From positions 62,001 to 126,000 of the forward strand of contig LLCB01000042.1 in the NCBI GenBank assembly GCA_001414345.1: a stretch of DNA of 64,000 nt. The letters are read 5' to 3'. The notes beneath the pieces were generated by a model. The model made no database searches. It saw only the letters and a list, made by a program, of their open reading frames with translations, and was not told where the DNA came from. How positions within the stretch are numbered: position 1 is the stretch's first letter; every line of letters starts with the position of its first letter. Made by a program: the position numbers and the translations under genes. This DNA comes from Hymenoscyphus infarciens. Lineage: Eukaryota > Ascomycota > Leotiomycetes > Helotiales > Helotiaceae. Positions 59,873 through 64,000 of the stretch are shown here, one piece after another.

Positions 59873-61104
59873 TCATTCCTTCTTCTCCGGCTTCCTCCCA
59901 ACAAAAAAGAAACCAGGGCTAAAGATCCCCAGTTTCCCCCCATCCCTCATCGCAAAAACACCCATCCCAACCTCCTCCATCGCAATAATCCTCTCCCTCC
60001 TCACCAATCCAAAAAGAGCTCCCACCCAAAAAATCCAATACGCGCACCCAAAGACCCAGGCCTTCATACAGAAAATCTTAACCCAATCCTTCCACGTATA
60101 AAAAGGGCCTGTATCCCCATCAATAGGTTTCCACCACGGAACACTATCCACCTCGGTCACAAGATCAGTATCCTGTGCGCGAATCAGGTCGAATCCCACG
60201 TCTTGGAATGCGGTTTTGACGTTGGACTCCGTCGTTATGGTGTGGCAGCCTGTTCCGCGTTCGATGCGGTGTTTGATGTCGTTGTGGAGGGGGGAGAGGG
60301 GGTTGTATTTGGGTGTCATGAGGAACTCGTAGGTTGCGAAGAGGCGGCCGGGTTTGAGGACGCGGAGAGCTTCCTTGTAGGCGTCTTGGAGGTGGGGAGC
60401 GTAGACGGTGGATTCGATGGCGTAGACTGCGTCGAAGTGGTTATCTGGGTATGCGATATTCTATTTCTCATCAGTCCCTCCTTACACAAACTCCTCCCTC
60501 CTCCTCCTCCTCACATCCTCTCCTCCGATCGGCCAGCCGGTCAGTCATGAACTTACGCAAAAATCCCCCTCCTCAAACTTAACATGTTCATCTCCCAGAG
60601 GTGACTCCTCCGTCAACTCCCTCGCCCTCTTCACATGAAACTTATTAATCGTAATCCCCGTAACATGCACACCTGCAAACTTGGCAATCTCCCTCGCCGG
60701 CTCGCCAATCCCACAGCCAATGTCGAGGACCCTCATCCCCGGTTTGAGCTCGAGGTTGAGGGCGAGAAAGAACTCGTGACGGGCAAGCCCGGCGTCGAGA
60801 GATTCCCCGGGCTGAAGGCGACAGAAATGAAACTTACGACCCCAGCCATGCTCGTAATTGTAGGTTGCCAGGTCGTAGTATCTTTGGTTTTTGGGTTAGT
60901 GGAATTGGATGGGCAAGGAAAAGGGAAAGGGAAAAGGGAAAAGGGAAAGGGAAAAGGGGAGAGGGCATACGCATTTGAAATCTCGGGACCGCTTTCCTTT
61001 CGCTTCTCGGCTTCTTCTGGGGTTTTTGTTTGGACATCTTTGGCGGTCCAGAATTTGCGGTAGATGGAACCTGTGTTTTCTGTTGCGGTTGTGGTTGCGG
61101 ACAT
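59873..61104 (-). CDS. erg6: Sterol 24-C-methyltransferase (Erg6-type)
   Basis: Three exons, 61104-60971, 60881-60557 and 60460-59873, give 348 aa; introns are 89 and 96 nt with GT-AG ends. The enzyme transfers a methyl group from S-adenosylmethionine to C-24 of sterols in ergosterol synthesis. The Erg6 blocks are in order: YYDLATYNYEHGWG at 46-59 (sterol-binding region I), FHFCR, the AdoMet motif LDIGCGIGEPAREIA at 97-111, the VTGITINKFHVKRA block, and NHFDAVYAIESTVYAPH (sterol region). The C-terminus keeps a GKLGIFSPGFFFVGRKPE ending typical of Erg6, after a hydrophobic stretch at about 282-304 that is unusually long for the family. The N-terminus is about 30 residues shorter than in canonical fungal Erg6, so this may be a paralogue rather than the main enzyme. 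Gene symbol is by family. Confidence 0.9.
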
Positions 61105-62014
61105 TGCAAATGATTTAATCTAAATTCAAGCAATGGAGAGGCTCCAGGATGTACATATTCCAGAAAAGTACCAGTAGAATAAATCGGTGGTTATGTAGCA
61201 AGACAACGATGGCTTCATATTGTTGGTCAACATGGCGTTGGTTTTCCACTTGGAAACTTCCGAAAGACAAAGCTTACTTTGTACGTGCTTCGTATTGTTC
61301 TTGTAGAGAAGGGCAAGAAGTTTTGTGTTCCATGGCTTGCAGGAGGCTTTTGGGTTCGCTAGTGAACCGTTTTCAAATCGCTGAACAAAGGGGGGAAGTC
61401 TAGCTAGCACAACGCAAAATAAACTTCTCCTCATGTGAACTCTTTGTTGGCTATGGAGAACTATCCAATAGAAAAGGAACTGCGAGCTTCGAGTTCCTGA
61501 AGCCGCTTTTTGCACCTGTAAGAAGAAGTAGAAGAAGGGGCTGATAGAGGACTTCGTTTAGCCTCTCAATGGCTGACTTATACAAATCGATTCCAGAAAT
61601 GATAACCGCGTTCCTTTCATTAGGAAAACTGACTGGGGATCCCTGAAGGAGTGTTACCAACCAAGTCCAAGCAATCACATTCCCTCGAATACTTGCCTGA
61701 ATGCGCGGAGCCCATTTGGGAAGTTCATATGTCGCATTCCACTATCATCGCCAAATCTAGAACCTCGACATGCCACCTCTCGTGTGTGTATGTACGCTCT
61801 AAAGAAGCATCTCCCCTCTGCCATTATTTATCCATTCCACGAATCTGTAAGTCTCCCGCAATGTACATGGCATACACCTCTCTTCCCCAAAGATCCCCAC
61901 CCCTCCCCAAATCTAGTCGTAACATCGTAACCAGCCCCCCGCCTTTCACTTTCATACGCAGCATAACCTCGCCTGTCGAGCAGAGCCACAGAGTTTCCCC
62001 CTCTGCCAAAGTCC
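61105..62014. other. Intergenic, no gene seen
   Basis: This spacer holds the sterol methyltransferase promoter and the 3' end of the cytochrome b5 gene. Frames on both strands (61126-61515 and 61651-62025) overlap each other and have no recognisable motif. Confidence 0.5.
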
Positions 62015-62415
62015 TTATAACTTAGCCACCTCTTTCACCGTACCAATCTTCAACTTGGGACTATATTTCTTCAAGACCCCCTCGTTGTGGTATTTCCAGA
62101 ATTGTTTGCTGGCGTCTTTCCCGGCTACGCGTTTGAGGATCTTTTCTCCACCTGGGTGTTCTGCTGCGAATTCTGGGAGGGGGAGTGTTAGCCTGGCTGT
62201 TGCTTTGTTGATGGGCGGGAAATGGCAATGGGGGAATAGCTGGGGAATGGGGACGGAGAAAAAGAAGTAGAGAGGCAGAGAGGAAGAGAATGAGGGGAAG
62301 AGAAGGGGGGATATTTACCTGTAACGTTATAAACACCCGTGTCTATTATAATATACATTCCCTTCTCCGCATCTTTGTGTCCTGAGACTTCGGTGGGGGT
62401 GAACTCTTTTGACAT
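62015..62415 (-). CDS. Small soluble cytochrome b5
   Basis: Two exons, 62415-62319 and 62172-62015, give 84 aa; the 146-nt intron (GTAAAT...CCTCCCAG) splits the codon before EFAAEHPGG. The haem-binding fold PF00173 fills the protein: YIIIDTGVYNVTEFAAEHPGG, with the first haem ligand His38 in HPGG, and the second ligand His61 in FWKYHNEG. No C-terminal membrane anchor is present, unlike microsomal b5, so it should be soluble or bind a partner. It would carry electrons to an oxidase or reductase; neighbouring sterol methyltransferase might hint at lipid metabolism, but that is proximity only. ATG 62415 gives a complete N-terminus (MSKEFTPTEV). Confidence 0.92.
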
Positions 62416-63677
62416 GATTGTGGTGTGTTCTGGTTTCTCGAGGAGTTGGCAGGTTGTTTCGAGGGATGTATGTCCGTTGCTAAATTCGCAGACTTGCCAG
62501 GAGAAGAAGTTGGATATGCGATTAGAAGAGTTCAGTAGAGAGGAGAGCGATGTGATCGAGAGAGAGTTGGTTGGAGTTGTGAGATTGAATCGTATCCCCG
62601 GATTAGTCGCATTGTCTCGAGCCGAGGCACAGAGTTGGCCCGAAAGTCAGCCACTTTGTTTGGGCTGTGATTGGCTCCTCCACGTGGAGAATTTCCATCA
62701 TTGAGGTTGATGCTGTTACTACTCCTTAGCTCGCGCTGTCATGTCTTTTATTAGCAACAAGTTTCTTCCATCCCGTCTCTTGGTTGGGCGCTATTTTGCA
62801 CAGCCACTGGTCTTTCTAGCTTCCCCCCTTCAGACACTTGAGAATTGGTGAGTTCGTGTATTTCAGATTTATATCATTACTAAAGCCCTGCGCTCGTTGT
62901 ATTTTCCCCAGAAAGGTATGATACGGGGTACATTGGTAGCAGTCTGTGACAAGCAAGTGCTTCATAATATGCAGACAATACCATTTATACGTAGTACAAT
63001 ATATTAATCAACTACTCCGTATCTTATCCTCAAAATCAGTATCAAGTCTCCTTATGTTTCAAACATTCAATTTCGGATTCATATCTCGTCAGCTACCCAG
63101 CTAAGCTTAGGTTAACCTTGCCTAGATCTGACAGCTGGAGATAGATGGGATCTCTTCCTAATTCATGGCGTTTTCCACGCCGCAGTCTCCTTGAAACATT
63201 TCTCTAGGTATTTTCAAATTGGAATTATGATTGGTTTGAAATCTTTTGCGGCGTCGAGAAGGATGTCAGCCCTGTTGAAACGTCATCTTAGCTTCTATTT
63301 CTCCTCGCCATTACTGGCTTACTTTTACGACCCCAAATCAGGAGGATTAAGCATCATTCAAGAGTCCAATCAAGCAATGGGTTTAAGTTCACACTTTGAC
63401 AGTTCCTTGGTTGGCTGGGTTCCTTGGTCTGTAGATCATACTAGTGTACAACAAGTTAGGGAGGATTCAAAATGTACGTGAGAGCCGCACCCCTCTTCCG
63501 CCGTCTGTTTTTTTCATTTCGTCAAACCCCCCTTCAAGTGTTCGCGATGCCAGGAATGTTACTTGTTGTGTGAGTTATCTTTTTTTCTAGAGTTACAACC
63601 CGTTCGCTTCTTCGTATATCGTTGCTGTGTTACGACCGTCTCCATACTGTTGGGCCCCGACAAGATACGAGAAAAGA
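62416..63677. other. Divergent intergenic region
   Basis: Between the minus-strand cytochrome b5 gene and the plus-strand membrane-protein gene. The frame 63191-63481 has no recognised family. A GTGAGT...TTTTCTAG pair (63568-63592) could be an intron in the leader of the downstream gene. Confidence 0.5.
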
Positions 63678-64000
63678 ATGTCGAACTTCTCGAGCCCGCC
63701 TCCGAGAAATTCGGATAATGTATCGCCCATCTCGTTCGAATCGCCGATCCAAAAACACCGCTCGTTTGGGAAGCCCCCGGGACAGATTTTCCTCCAAGAA
63801 AGAGAGTTAGACGCCACCCCCCTAGCCGACCAAAGACTTCTTCAGGATGAGAAGCCCTTTCGAAGGACGGAGGAGGTGAAGTGGGGGGTAGCTTGGGGCG
63901 TGCCATTTATGATTATATCCTGGACGGTGACTGCTATAATCTTATCTTTGGGGCATCATTTCTACTACCAGTCTTTACATGGGACTCCAGCTGGGACCAC
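63678..64000 (+). CDS. N-terminal part of a membrane protein, cut by window end
   Basis: The frame starting at ATG 63678 (AAGAATGTC) stays open to the end of the window (107 codons). It begins with a Ser/Pro-rich, basic region (residues 1-60), then KWGVAWGVPFMIISWTVTAI and GHHFYYQSLHGTPAG at about 68-106, a single transmembrane segment at about 72-95. A transmembrane helix followed by GHH-FY-x-SLxG is the usual start of a large, uncharacterised family of fungal plasma-membrane proteins, recalled by pattern only. The two minus-strand frames here (63559-63906, 63593-63817) are its shadows. Function unknown. Confidence 0.7.
   Translation, partial: MSNFSSPPPRNSDNVSPISFESPIQKHRSFGKPPGQIFLQERELDATPLADQRLLQDEKPFRRTEEVKWGVAWGVPFMIISWTVTAIILSLGHHFYYQSLHGTPAGT

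Noticed and set aside
1..64000. tRNA, rRNA, CRISPR array
   Set aside because: I saw no tRNA B-box with matching arms, no rRNA-like stretch and no spacer-repeat array; a dedicated tRNA scan would be decisive.

Overview
The window looks like a piece of a filamentous ascomycete (Pezizomycotina) nuclear genome. Genes are split by 42-146 nt introns with GTATGT/GTAAGT donors and CTAAC/CTAAT-type branch sites. The gene content is fungal: a HET-domain protein, a berberine-bridge-type oxidoreductase, a sterol C-24 methyltransferase, a WW protein and a DUF676 lipase. Two long AT-rich tracts carry repeats eroded by C-to-T and G-to-A transitions, the signature of repeat-induced point mutation (RIP). A Leotiomycete is my guess; the sequence does not prove it.

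Layout. 0-17 kb is gene-bearing and of normal composition: the tail of an uncharacterised protein, a DUF676 lipase, a 66-aa membrane protein, a WW protein, a small secreted protein, a HET protein, a dead beta-lactamase-family serine hydrolase, and a six-exon secreted FAD oxidoreductase. 17.1-36.7 kb is one nested transposon block. A hAT-like element, defined by terminal inverted repeats and an 8-bp target duplication, was hit by a Ty3/gypsy chromovirus on the minus strand (TSD AATAT). The right-hand LTR of that element was then hit by a second, plus-strand copy of the same family (TSD AGTAC). 37-44 kb is a gene island: a relic of a large fungal protein, a SIS-domain sugar-phosphate isomerase-like protein and a possible small spliced gene. 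44.4-58.5 kb is a second nest. A poly(A)-ended, possibly LINE-like remnant holds a third gypsy copy (TSD GAGAG), which holds a composite with three 168-bp LTRs (TSD GTATA), which encloses a permuted gypsy fragment. 58.5-64 kb returns to genes: a MITE-like inverted repeat, a sterol methyltransferase, a small cytochrome b5, and the start of a membrane protein cut by the window end.

No operon-like logic is expected. The sterol methyltransferase and cytochrome b5 are neighbours and b5 proteins often serve sterol oxidation, but the link here is only proximity. The most informative part is the stratigraphy of the nested elements. Five nested insertions can be closed to the base by matching target duplications and equal LTR lengths, even though the coding sequences are destroyed. 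The composite with three LTRs is the least explained object in the window.
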